The position numbers and the translations under genes are program-made. A stretch of DNA of 24,877 bases from Lentisphaerota bacterium (GTDB lineage Bacteria > Verrucomicrobiota > Kiritimatiellia > RFP12 > UBA1067). The notes under the pieces were generated by a model. That model was not told the origin of the DNA. It saw only the letters and a list, made by a program, of their open reading frames with translations, and did no database searches. Shown piece after piece: positions 1 to 8,370 of this stretch (position 1 is its first letter; each line of letters starts with the position of its first letter). The stretch lies in the NCBI GenBank assembly GCA_015061765.1, contig SUVZ01000008.1:1-24877 (forward strand). Direction: 5' to 3'.

Positions 1-102
1 GAACAGGCAGAACACCCCGATAAGCGCAACCGCATATCCGATCAGAAGCAGGTCATTGTCTATCCGCTGCGCGACATACAACAGATGTTCATTATTCCAC
101 AT
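1..102 (-). CDS. Small membrane protein, N-terminal part (cut by left edge)
   Basis: An open frame of 34 codons starts at the ATG at 102-100 and runs off the left edge. It begins MWNNEHLLYVAQRIDNDLLL and continues into a hydrophobic stretch (IGYAVALIGVFCLF) that looks like a transmembrane helix. A strong ribosome binding site (GGAGGT at 106-111) precedes the ATG. The start overlaps the stop of the upstream gene by 11 bases, as is usual in this operon. The position after the tail-type and exported genes would suit a holin or other lysis-associated membrane protein, but the visible part does not prove that. Confidence 0.6.
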   Translation of the reverse strand, partial: MWNNEHLLYVAQRIDNDLLLIGYAVALIGVFCLF

Positions 103-826
103 CGTCCACCTCCGTAAGCAGTCCACCAGTGAAACCGAAAACCGTGTTTCCTACGGTTCTCTCCGTGGTCAAACCTCCGGCAATGCCGCCGTCGATCACA
201 AACAGCGCCCCGTCGGTCTCCGCGTCATCCGCATCGAGATACACAATCGCGAAACCTTGATTATCCGGCGGCGTGTAAAACTTGACCTCGTACTGATACG
301 GGTAGGTTTCGCCGCCATACTCATACGGCTCCGAAATCCTTACCTTCGGTTCGACATCCAAAGCCGGAAGCTTCGCAAAATCCTTCACAGCCACAAGTGG
401 AGAGGCAACCTTGACATCAGCCGTCACGGCATCTGCGTTCTCCGTCGTGGCATATCGGATTGTATGCTGTATGTAGCCGTCGGAAGCGCGTATTCCGGTA
501 TTCGACTTGAACATTGAAACACGCATCTTCGTATCTTTCGGCAGAACCACCGCAACGCCAAGCGAATCGGTAAAGCCCTGACGGTACAGCACCAGTTCAT
601 TCTCTCCGATCTGCCTCACAACCTCATGCAGCGCGTTCGTCGCCTTTCCCGCCGAGTCTGCCGCCGCTTCCGCTTTCGCAAGCGCGATATCGGCCTTGAC
701 CTGATTTGCCGCCATGTCTGCGGCCTTGGCCACTACATTCGGCTTGTTGATTTCTCCTTCCTGGTCGACGGTCACGATCGTCCGATCCGTTAACGCCGCC
801 GCGAAGATAATGGTTGCCAGAATCAT
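92..826 (-). CDS. Exported protein of unknown function in the late operon
   Basis: The protein has 244 residues and I do not recognise a family. A short hydrophobic N-terminus (MILATIIFAAALT) suggests export or membrane anchoring. Residues 33-75 are Ala-rich with heptad-like spacing (KAADMAANQVKADIALAKAE), consistent with a coiled coil. The C-terminal half is beta-rich and Gly/Thr-rich and ends acidic. The ATG overlaps the stop of the upstream gene in an ATGA and is preceded by GGAGG, so the start is well supported. Its place behind the large tail-type protein suggests a virion accessory or tail-tip protein, or a late secreted product. This is inference from context only. Confidence 0.75.
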   Translation of the reverse strand: MILATIIFAAALTDRTIVTVDQEGEINKPNVVAKAADMAANQVKADIALAKAEAAADSAGKATNALHEVVRQIGENELVLYRQGFTDSLGVAVVLPKDTKMRVSMFKSNTGIRASDGYIQHTIRYATTENADAVTADVKVASPLVAVKDFAKLPALDVEPKVRISEPYEYGGETYPYQYEVKFYTPPDNQGFAIVYLDADDAETDGALFVIDGGIAGGLTTERTVGNTVFGFTGGLLTEVDDVE

Positions 827-1203
827 TTCGCCTCCTTGTACTTCCGCCTAAGCTCCTGTGCCCACCTGTTCACCTTGCTTTTTCTTGTCGGCTCTTTTCT
901 TTGCCGGATGATCCTTTCAAGCCTAGCCATTCTCTTTTCGTACTCTTCCCAAAGCACCTCGACTTTTTGCAGCATTGCCTGCCATTCCGTCACCGCGTCC
1001 GGGCGGATCGCCGTAACCGTGCCGATGTATGCTACATCGTTTGTGGAGTAGCCGCTTTTCGGCACCGCCACAACCTGTCTGTTCGTCCAGCAGTTCCCCC
1101 GCCCGTCATCGAACACGACAGTGACCGTGGCAAGTGTCGGATCATTCGCCCGGCACAAGACCGCAGCGCAAAACGCCGCCAATATCATAACAGCAAACCT
1201 CAC
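823..1203 (-). CDS. Small exported coiled-coil protein
   Basis: The protein has 126 residues and starts with GTG, preceded by GGAGG about six bases upstream. The GTG overlaps the preceding stop by four bases. The N-terminus is a clear signal peptide (MRFAVMILAAFCAAVLCRA) with likely cleavage after Ala. A short globular part follows, containing one Cys (GNCWTNRQVVAVPKSGY). From about residue 72 the protein is a charged helix rich in Glu, Arg and Lys, a probable coiled coil. No family is recognised. Two successive small genes with signal peptides after the tail-type gene could belong to lysis (spanin-like) or virion decoration. No lipobox was seen that would support an outer spanin. Confidence 0.7.
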   Translation of the reverse strand: MRFAVMILAAFCAAVLCRANDPTLATVTVVFDDGRGNCWTNRQVVAVPKSGYSTNDVAYIGTVTAIRPDAVTEWQAMLQKVEVLWEEYEKRMARLERIIRQRKEPTRKSKVNRWAQELRRKYKEAK

Positions 1204-4052
1204 AGTACACCTCCTGTCGCTTTTACGTTCTCATTTGTGACCGGCACAAACATCGGCTCGCCTCCGCGAAATTCCATCCTCCAAAGCACCTGATTCTCCT
1301 CGTCCCAGAACGAGTTGCTTACGTCGCGCACGATGTTGGTCACCGTCTCATGCGTCGGCAGACCAAACCTATTCTCCGTTTCAACCGTTCTGCTTCGAGA
1401 AAAGGTGACATCGACTCCCGAAAAAGTCCAGACAAGATTCGTCGCGTCCTCAACACCTTCGAACGAGCCTAAAAACAAATTTTTAATGGAACTTACATCA
1501 TCTACATAGACATGCCATTTGTCATCCTTAAACTCCATATGATTCAAAACCACGCCTTCCTTCTCAAGCGTCATGCTCGACGTCCATTCCCCGTACGCAA
1601 CGGACTTCACCACCGTGGACGTCGCCACGAGATAGGCTGCATCCTCGATGATATCCTCGTATTCGACGCGGCCCTTCGTCCTGGACGCAAGCGCAGACGC
1701 GGAATCAACCGTCCCCGTGGAGATATACGCCTTGAGCATCTGCGGTACCTCGCCACGGACGAAATCCCAGACAGCCGCCGAACTTACGGATCGGAAACGA
1801 TTGTCGTTCCCGCTGCCGAAAACCTGGTCCGAGATGGACAGCGCACGCCAGACGTTCGGCCACTCGACCGTCGCAAATTTGCCTTCATCGCCCGTCGGAA
1901 TACGCAGCCCGCAATCTCCGACACCGAAGTACGGCTGATACCTCGTGGAGTCCGGAAACGCCGCCCTGTCCCAGATCCCCCAGGCGAAAATCGCGTCCTG
2001 GACCGGCAGATACGACATGCCCATCTCATCGCCTTCCGAGGTGACATCGACGAAGCGGAATCCGCCCATGCCGTCAACCGGAGAGACACGCATGTTGTTG
2101 TCCGTCCCATCGAAGTACGGAAACCGCGCCGACTCCTCGGCAAGAGGATCCACGCGCTTGTCCACATACGTTTGCGTCACGTAAGGTTCGCCTGATTTTG
2201 TAACGAACGTTTCTGTGCGTGAAAACGTCACATGCGCATATTCGTCGTTGGATTCATACATCTCTTCAAACACAAGATTCGTCTCCGAACCAGTCCCTTT
2301 GACATCTCTCCGCATTATTACCCAGTCGCCGTCCGCAGCATAGACAGGCATTCCTGATTCCGTCCACACTCCTCCTTCAAAAGTCAGTTTTGGAGTTTCT
2401 AACCTTAGAAGATGTCCCAGCCGGGAATCAGAGCAATCCACAACCCTCCAAGGGCTAAAAAAACTTTCATCTTTAGCCGCGATATTGTCCTTTACATCAC
2501 GTCTCCATGCCGCCTGCTGATCCCTGAGCGCTTCCAGTTCATCTTTTGTGGCTAGCCCCATGCTGTTTCGCTCATCTATGTATCTAAATTTGAACCATAG
2601 ATCCACGTCCCATTCCGATGAATCAAAAGGACATCCCGGCTCTGCTGAGCAGACATGCACTTCCATGCCTTCGCGCAACAGTCTCAGCCACTCGTCGTGA
2701 GTTGTCATTCTCTTTGGCTCGACTATGTAATACGTTTCTTCACCAACCGTTATGTACACTGCAAAATATGCATATGCGGTGGTCAAGGTGATTTCATCTT
2801 CAACATCTATTACGATATCGTCAAACCCAAAATCAGAGAGTGTTTCTCGATTCGCTTCATACTCCTTACCATACTGAAACTCTCTAAAGAACGCCTTCCA
2901 GCCTTTCGCGGAATCTTTCCGTGTGATCATTTCTGCAACAATGTTTGTTCCCCTCTCCCATATTTCCGTCACTTCATTCGTTCGTGCGACACGGCCGACG
3001 ACATTCGTCTCCAGCCAATGCTCGAGCAGCACCGTCTCCGGCGGATATTCATGGTTCTGCCCCGGCTGTGGAAACTCTGTCACAAGTCTTAACGTCACCT
3101 CTCGTGCGGATGGCTTTGCTACACCCTCATAGTCATAGACTCTCTCCTGCAATGGCTCTTCCGGATCATCAGGATTGTCTCTCCAGCTTAAAGTCCTCTC
3201 ATAATACCAATCCCTTGCCGCTCCCGGGTCTTCACCGGAACAGTCTATTCTGTACGAAGATCCCTCTCGCTCGTCGTACCATTCCGACGCGACTCCCTGG
3301 CGGGAGACTTCAACTCCATCTACCCTGACGTGACTTGTGATTCTCCAGCACACGCCTGTACCGTCTATCCATTCCGATTTGTCCGGTGACATCAACCTGT
3401 TTGCCGCCATCTCGTCCAGGCCTGCAATCGCCCCGTCCACCAACTGCTCTATCGTCTTCCTTGCCTCGCCGGACTTTATGTACCCCTGCCCCTCGACCCA
3501 TGTGCGCTTCGCGTACGGTTCGAGCAATGATGCGCTAAAGTTGCCGTTTGTGGACGCGCTTATCTTTTCATCCATGCGCCTTGCCAATGCATTGGTCGCC
3601 GTCGCAATCTCGGCCGTGCCCATCTCCAGAACGGCGTTGGTCGCAACCTCCAATCCCCGTACGAAGGTTGCGGCCAACGCATTCGTGGCCCCTATTACGG
3701 TGTTCGTCGTGGCGAATTTTGCAGAATCCACCACTACGTTTGTCACCACGAAATCATCGTTGTAGAGCTTATCCTTCCTCGCTCCATGCACCTGTACGCC
3801 TTCTCCCCACGCCGGAAACGCCAGGATCGCCGCCAGCGCAAGTCCGCCCGTCCTTATCACCTTGCATATCTCGTCGATTTTCGACTTCATGTCGTCCTCG
3901 GTATATCTTTCCGGTAATCCGTCAATTTTGGTTATCGGCACCATTGGCGCGTCCACCGCACCTCCGTCTTCTCCCGACATAATGCCGCCGCCGGCCGGAA
4001 CCGCCATTTTGCCGCCTGGGTAGAAATCTGCGCTTGTCCTTCTCTCGTCCAT
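1200..4052 (-). CDS. Large probable tail-fibre or receptor-binding protein, TN-rich
   Basis: The protein has 950 residues. The start is set by GAGGAGG seven bases before the ATG, and the gene begins 11 bases after the portal stop. The N-terminal 60 residues are polar and Gly/Ala-rich; residues 66-82 form a hydrophobic segment (GGLALAAILAFPAWGEG). Residues 100-175 carry repeated Thr-Asn pairs (TNVV, TNTV, TNAL) in a helical or beta-repeat context. The rest is Trp- and Asp/Glu-rich and beta-like. Size, repeat character and position immediately after the portal gene suggest a tail fibre, spike or host-recognition protein. A hydrophobic segment near the N-terminus is unusual for a fibre and could mark a signal anchor or an ejected protein. 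No enzyme motif was recognised. Confidence 0.7.
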   Translation of the reverse strand: MDERRTSADFYPGGKMAVPAGGGIMSGEDGGAVDAPMVPITKIDGLPERYTEDDMKSKIDEICKVIRTGGLALAAILAFPAWGEGVQVHGARKDKLYNDDFVVTNVVVDSAKFATTNTVIGATNALAATFVRGLEVATNAVLEMGTAEIATATNALARRMDEKISASTNGNFSASLLEPYAKRTWVEGQGYIKSGEARKTIEQLVDGAIAGLDEMAANRLMSPDKSEWIDGTGVCWRITSHVRVDGVEVSRQGVASEWYDEREGSSYRIDCSGEDPGAARDWYYERTLSWRDNPDDPEEPLQERVYDYEGVAKPSAREVTLRLVTEFPQPGQNHEYPPETVLLEHWLETNVVGRVARTNEVTEIWERGTNIVAEMITRKDSAKGWKAFFREFQYGKEYEANRETLSDFGFDDIVIDVEDEITLTTAYAYFAVYITVGEETYYIVEPKRMTTHDEWLRLLREGMEVHVCSAEPGCPFDSSEWDVDLWFKFRYIDERNSMGLATKDELEALRDQQAAWRRDVKDNIAAKDESFFSPWRVVDCSDSRLGHLLRLETPKLTFEGGVWTESGMPVYAADGDWVIMRRDVKGTGSETNLVFEEMYESNDEYAHVTFSRTETFVTKSGEPYVTQTYVDKRVDPLAEESARFPYFDGTDNNMRVSPVDGMGGFRFVDVTSEGDEMGMSYLPVQDAIFAWGIWDRAAFPDSTRYQPYFGVGDCGLRIPTGDEGKFATVEWPNVWRALSISDQVFGSGNDNRFRSVSSAAVWDFVRGEVPQMLKAYISTGTVDSASALASRTKGRVEYEDIIEDAAYLVATSTVVKSVAYGEWTSSMTLEKEGVVLNHMEFKDDKWHVYVDDVSSIKNLFLGSFEGVEDATNLVWTFSGVDVTFSRSRTVETENRFGLPTHETVTNIVRDVSNSFWDEENQVLWRMEFRGGEPMFVPVTNENVKATGGVL

Positions 4053-4063
4053 TTACAGCCTCC

Positions 4064-6184
4064 TCACTCCGCCTCGACTCCGGCGACGCCGGTTCTTCCG
4101 ATCTGCGCATTCGCGCCGAACTGCATCGCCTGCTGCTCGAGCGCCTGGATCCATTTTGCTAGCAATTCTCTTGAAGCTTCGCTCAAATCCTCGAACGCCG
4201 CCGGATTGTTCTCCTGCAGCGAACGGTAGAAGTCAAGCCGCGCCTGATAGTTCCATTTGCCGTCGGTGTTGATCTCCGGCATGATGCCGGCCTTGATCTT
4301 GATGAAATTCTGCATTTCATCCTTCACGTCGTCCAGCTGCATCTCCTGGCGCGTCTTCATGGACTCCTTGGCAACGCCCGGCAGCATCTTGCGCACCGCG
4401 TCGGCGAGTATCGGATACGTGTCGAGCGAATTGTTCTTGTCGAGCGGCTGAATGAGCTGGCCGAGCGTCTGAAGCTTCTTGATCAACTTGTCGTTATTCA
4501 GGTCGTTCTGATCGAGCACGACCTTGATTCCGAAATCGCCCGCGATATCCTCGCGCCGCAGGCCCTTCACGTCGTGCGAATTGGTGATTCCCGCCAGCGT
4601 CTCGTCGGATGCGTTGTCCTGCGTGACCTCCAGGAGCAGACGATACAGCTCCTGCATCTGCGCAAACCACCAGCTCACGATATCCTGCTTCATGTTCGAC
4701 GTGTCGTTCTGCGCGTCACCCACGCCCTCGAACGCCAGGAACTCACTCCTGATCGTGTCGATCTGCTTGTCTGCCGCCGCCGGGAACTGCGGAGGCTGCA
4801 TGAACGTCACATCGTCGTTTATGTTCATCGAGATGCGCTTGAACGGGCCTATGAGCGCATTCTTGATTCCGCGCCCCTTTATCTTCAGCGGCGCCTGCGC
4901 ACCGACTATGGCGTTGTTCGCCGCCCCGTCGCGGATAACCTTGGCGATTCCCTGGACCGGAGCGGCTTCCTCCGCTATTCCCACCGAGTCGATGATGTTC
5001 GACGAATTGATCTCCCTCCGGAACATCACCGCATCCCATTTGCCGCGTCTCGTGCGCACCAGACGCTTGCCATAGGCGGAACCTTCGGCGAGAGACAATA
5101 CGCTCGTCCATCGCCACGCCCTTCCCTGCGCATCCACCGTCACGTGGTGGCAGTGCACGATGTTGTACAGATCCTTGTTTTCGTCGATGTATTCCGGTTT
5201 TAGGGTGTCAAAGAAGTTTGTTCCGGGATTTTCAAGCGTCTCCTTCACCCATTCTCGGCTCCATCCTTCGGACGCAACGCGCTCCTCGAGCTCCGCTTTC
5301 GTAAGCCATTCGCCTTCGTACCAGTCGGCATAGTCGAAATCCTCCGTCAGCGTGGGCATGCAGAAATCGTCGCCGTAGCGCATCGCCCGGATCTCCGGAC
5401 CTTCGCTCTCTACGTTCTCGACCACATACTCCACCTCCCCGTCCGGATCCGTCGCAAGCGCCTTTAGGACCGCCTGCGCCTTGCGTTCCTCAAATCCCTT
5501 CGCTTCGATCGCAAATTGCATCACCGTCGATGCCGCCGGCATATATTCCTCCGCCTCCGCTACACCTCGCTGGCTTGTTGCAAGATGGTTCATTACCATC
5601 CACCATTCTCCCTGCGCATCAACCTGGCTTACCGTGCCGTCCTTCATGCGCCATGCGGTGTATTCCGCCATCATGGATTCCCGGTCGGTCTCGACGACCG
5701 AAATGCTCGTCCTTCGATTCCACACCACCTTCAGGAGCGCAACGGCCGGCGTATCTCGCAGGTAGTACGTGAGCGCCGTCCTGAGCTGCGTCTCCCATTT
5801 GACGCCCATACGCGACACCGCCCATTCCAAAAGCGTCGAGAGGGCGTTTGCCCTCTCCTGCATATGCGCACCCGCCGAACACGTGATGTTCACGTTCGCA
5901 AGCGCCGTTGCGTTCATCAGGAGCGCCGAAAGTTCTTTCAGCACACCCTTGCCCCACCTCAACCTCTGGTCGCTCGCCCCCTGGAACGGAAACGCCTTTT
6001 TCTCGCCTCTGTCGCGCATCGTCCCGGAAATGTGCTGGTTCCTCCATTCGCAGTTGAACGCCGCTGCTGCACGCTCCCTGTCGGCGTGGAATGACATGGA
6101 ATTGTTGTGCCAGTAGTTCAGTTCGTCTATCAGCCTCTGGCGCTCATCCTCCGTGAGCGGCATCTCTGTTCCGATTCGCTTCAT
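4064..6184 (-). CDS. Phage portal protein
   Basis: The 706-residue protein fits a large podovirus-type portal, the dodecameric ring at the head vertex through which DNA is packaged and ejected. Near residues 63-90 it has the segment KAFPFQGASDQRLRWGKG followed by a helix. This is the 'P-x-GASD-x-R' signature seen in many portal proteins of this class. The middle is mixed alpha/beta and Trp-rich; the C-terminal 150 residues are helical (ESMKTRQEMQLDDVKDEMQN), fitting a portal crown or barrel. A purine-rich GGGGGA lies about eight bases before the ATG. The order terminase, scaffold, capsid, portal supports the call, although the portal more usually precedes the scaffold. Length and motif make an alternative unlikely. 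Confidence 0.85.
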   Translation of the reverse strand: MKRIGTEMPLTEDERQRLIDELNYWHNNSMSFHADRERAAAAFNCEWRNQHISGTMRDRGEKKAFPFQGASDQRLRWGKGVLKELSALLMNATALANVNITCSAGAHMQERANALSTLLEWAVSRMGVKWETQLRTALTYYLRDTPAVALLKVVWNRRTSISVVETDRESMMAEYTAWRMKDGTVSQVDAQGEWWMVMNHLATSQRGVAEAEEYMPAASTVMQFAIEAKGFEERKAQAVLKALATDPDGEVEYVVENVESEGPEIRAMRYGDDFCMPTLTEDFDYADWYEGEWLTKAELEERVASEGWSREWVKETLENPGTNFFDTLKPEYIDENKDLYNIVHCHHVTVDAQGRAWRWTSVLSLAEGSAYGKRLVRTRRGKWDAVMFRREINSSNIIDSVGIAEEAAPVQGIAKVIRDGAANNAIVGAQAPLKIKGRGIKNALIGPFKRISMNINDDVTFMQPPQFPAAADKQIDTIRSEFLAFEGVGDAQNDTSNMKQDIVSWWFAQMQELYRLLLEVTQDNASDETLAGITNSHDVKGLRREDIAGDFGIKVVLDQNDLNNDKLIKKLQTLGQLIQPLDKNNSLDTYPILADAVRKMLPGVAKESMKTRQEMQLDDVKDEMQNFIKIKAGIMPEINTDGKWNYQARLDFYRSLQENNPAAFEDLSEASRELLAKWIQALEQQAMQFGANAQIGRTGVAGVEAE

Positions 6185-6211
6185 TTCGTTCTTCCCCCTT
6201 TTATGGCTTCA

Positions 6212-6262
6212 GGCCCGCCGGAAGGAAAGAGGTTGATGTTGGAATAAACCTTCCGGCGGGCC
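6212..6262. other. Long perfect hairpin between capsid and portal genes
   Basis: A 14-bp perfect inverted repeat (GGCCCGCCGGAAGG at 6212-6225, its complement at 6249-6262) encloses a 23-nt loop in the gap between the capsid stop and the portal start. In the minus-strand transcript there is no U-tract after it, so it is not a classical intrinsic terminator. It may attenuate, process or stabilise the capsid mRNA. A related hairpin with the same CCGGAAGG core lies upstream of the scaffold gene. Confidence 0.8.
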
Positions 6263-6290
6263 CTTGGCCAACGGTCTCTAGTGGACCGGA

Positions 6291-7355
6291 TTAAGCAGCC
6301 ACGTGCTTCACCATGAACTGACCGGTCGGGTTCTTGCATCCGAGACGGAGAGTCGTCTTGTGGAAGCCGCGCGGGCCGCCGCCCTTGTTCTCGAGCATGT
6401 GCTTCTTGAGCGGCACGAGCGTATCGATGGACCAGTTCTCAGGCTTGATCGCAACGCCGGAATAGCGGCTCGTCTCGTCGCAGAGCATCGTGGCGGTGTT
6501 CGCGAAGAGATGGTTGTCGGTGACGGTGCGGAACACGCCGCCGTCGAACTCGAACGTGTCGCACATGAAGGAGATCGACTTGTCCTTCAGGTTGCGGTTG
6601 TTGCGGATCGTAGTCTCGACGCCCTCGACCTTCGTGACCTTGTAGGACCATTCGCTCAAGAGCGCCTTGAGAGAAAGTCCGCAAAGGAAGAGCAAGTTAA
6701 TGTCGTCATCCCCGGCCTGAAGTGCGGAGTTGCGGATGATCTGCGCGACAACATCCTGGTTGAACTTGGTGGAGTCGGTGACATCGCCGGTGAACCCGTA
6801 GCGCGGGCAAGCCTGCCACGGAATCGTCTGCACCGCATGCAGTGCGGATGCGCCGGCCGAACTGAGCGTCTCGAGCGGCTTGAGCCAACATGCAATGCCA
6901 CGCGTGCGAGGGATGTTATCCGTGCCGTTGCCGCGCTCCACGGCCTCCTGCTCCGAACCAAGCGTGTGTTCGACGGAGAGGAGCGTACGCTCCGCATCGA
7001 TGCGGATCTGTCGCGCAAGAGCCGCGTTCGCCCCCTTCTCGTTGTGGGACGGAAGCTCTTCGGATTCCTCCGTCACCTTGAAGCCCTTCTTCGACTTGAA
7101 CATCTGAAGCTGATGCTTCATCGTGAGCGTAGTATCCGCCTCAAATCCTTTCTCGTCGAAGTCCGCGCCTTCGGGGGCTGCAAGATCCGCCGGGGTCACG
7201 TCGCCCTCAAGCTCGACCCCCTGCGTCCAGTCGACGGGCTTCTTGCCGCGCTTCAGGAGCGTCAGGAGCGGCGTCTTGTGTCTCGTGAGGCGGATCACGC
7301 CGTCCATGTAGTCCGGCTTGACCAGGTTTTTCTGAACTGTGTAAAGTCCTGCCAT
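6291..7355 (-). CDS. Major capsid protein, SU10-like (HK97 fold)
   Basis: The 354-residue protein resembles the SU10-type major head protein family (DUF5309), which builds the icosahedral shell. Supporting segments are an N-terminal region typical of these proteins (VIRLTRHKTPLLTLLKRGKK), the TTLTMKHQLQMFKSKKGFKVTEESE stretch split around residues 75-100, an acidic-helix region ending RIDAERTLLS, and the RTRGIACWL motif near residue 150. The C-terminal half alternates strands as in HK97-fold proteins. It starts one base after the scaffold stop, with GGAG inside the scaffold 3' end, so the two are probably translationally coupled. Family assignment is from memory of motifs; structure prediction would settle it. 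Confidence 0.8.
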   Translation of the reverse strand: MAGLYTVQKNLVKPDYMDGVIRLTRHKTPLLTLLKRGKKPVDWTQGVELEGDVTPADLAAPEGADFDEKGFEADTTLTMKHQLQMFKSKKGFKVTEESEELPSHNEKGANAALARQIRIDAERTLLSVEHTLGSEQEAVERGNGTDNIPRTRGIACWLKPLETLSSAGASALHAVQTIPWQACPRYGFTGDVTDSTKFNQDVVAQIIRNSALQAGDDDINLLFLCGLSLKALLSEWSYKVTKVEGVETTIRNNRNLKDKSISFMCDTFEFDGGVFRTVTDNHLFANTATMLCDETSRYSGVAIKPENWSIDTLVPLKKHMLENKGGGPRGFHKTTLRLGCKNPTGQFMVKHVAA

Positions 7356-7356
7356 T

Positions 7357-8181
7357 TCAATTCTCCATTTCCGCCAGGAGGGCCGCCTCCATCGAGGCTT
7401 CGTCTGTTACGTCACCCCAATCGATTTCGCCCTTCCGGCCTTTTTTCGTTAATCGCTCCAGCCCCTTCTTGGGGTTCTTTCCCGTGGGCGCCGAAGCCTT
7501 CTTTGCCTTCTTGGTTTTTGTTTCCTTCTTCTCGCCGGGCTTCCAGCCGGCTTTCATCGCCGCCATGCCCAGTTCGAACACCTGTTTCGACTTCTTCGCA
7601 AGCTCCGAGCGTTTCGCCCCGTACTTCTCGCGCAGTTCGCCGATTTCCTCCTGGAGGTCGTCAAGCTCGCCCTCAACCCACCGCCTCGAACGCGTTTCGC
7701 CGCCGATCTCAAACTCGTCGTCGTCGCTTCTGAGCAGTTTCTTGAGGTACTTCGCCACGCCGGTCTTCGAGTCCAGCTGCTGAATGCCCTTCGCCTCCTC
7801 TGCGCTCATGAGCTGCGGCAGAATCCCCGCCGTTTCGGCTGCGGAAAGTATCGCCTTCCCGTCGTCGCCGCTCAGCTTCCGCGCATCCTCCAGCTCGCGC
7901 TTGAGATCCTTGATCTCGCCTGTGAGCTTTCCGATACGCTTTTGAGCGCGTTTGCCCATGGCTTCGCGATCAGACTTCTTCTCGTCATCGTCGTCATCGT
8001 CGGATTCCTCATCGTCATCGTCGTCTTCAGACCCGTCATCCTCGTCGTCCGAACCGTCGTCGGCGTCATCGTCGCCCGCCTCGTCGTCTTCGTCGGTCTC
8101 CTCGGCTGCCTCGTCTTCGTCTTCGAGCTCTTCGGTATCCTCGAATTCTTCGTTTTCGATTTTGTCGTCTTTGTTTTCCAT
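7357..8181 (-). CDS. Acidic head scaffolding protein
   Basis: The 274-residue protein sits directly upstream of the capsid gene, where phages encode the scaffold that guides procapsid assembly and later leaves. Residues 5-75 are almost wholly Asp/Glu with Ser. Residues 80-115 and 165-205 are predicted coiled coil (KRIGKLTGEIKDLKRELEDA). The tail is Lys-rich and basic, as expected for a capsid-binding C-terminus. I chose the ATG at 8181 because AAGGAG lies just before it. A longer frame to 8316 has an unlikely Arg-rich N-terminus and runs into the hairpin region. The acidic part is encoded by low-complexity GAC/GAT/GAG runs, which may be length-variable between relatives. Confidence 0.8.
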   Translation of the reverse strand: MENKDDKIENEEFEDTEELEDEDEAAEETDEDDEAGDDDADDGSDDEDDGSEDDDDDEESDDDDDDEKKSDREAMGKRAQKRIGKLTGEIKDLKRELEDARKLSGDDGKAILSAAETAGILPQLMSAEEAKGIQQLDSKTGVAKYLKKLLRSDDDEFEIGGETRSRRWVEGELDDLQEEIGELREKYGAKRSELAKKSKQVFELGMAAMKAGWKPGEKKETKTKKAKKASAPTGKNPKKGLERLTKKGRKGEIDWGDVTDEASMEAALLAEMEN

Positions 8182-8298
8182 GGCTTTCTCTCCTTCCGCA
8201 CGTTTTGCGGCCGTGCGTCGCCGGTTCCCGCTGGTTTTCTGCTTCCGAGTCATCCGGATCAGCGACATTCCGGCCCTCGATGCCTTCGAATATACACC

Positions 8299-8341
8299 AC
8301 GCCCCCGGAAGGACAAAGAAAATTCAACCTTCCGGTGGCGT
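8299..8341. other. Long imperfect hairpin between terminase and scaffold genes
   Basis: Arms at 8299-8312 and 8328-8341 pair at 13 of 14 positions around a 15-nt loop. The core (CCGGAAGG / CCTTCCGG) is the same as in the hairpin at 6212-6262. On the plus strand it is followed by TTTT, so it could terminate plus-strand (antisense) transcription. On the minus strand, where the genes lie, there is no U-tract. Confidence 0.75.
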
Positions 8342-8370
8342 TTTCCTGTTCATATGAACAATTTCGACCC

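Noticed and set aside
6303..7733. Long plus-strand frame of 476 codons
   Set aside because: It is antisense to the capsid and scaffold genes, rich in Arg/Leu/Val runs, lacks a ribosome site and matches no family; it is a shadow caused by GC-rich codon use.
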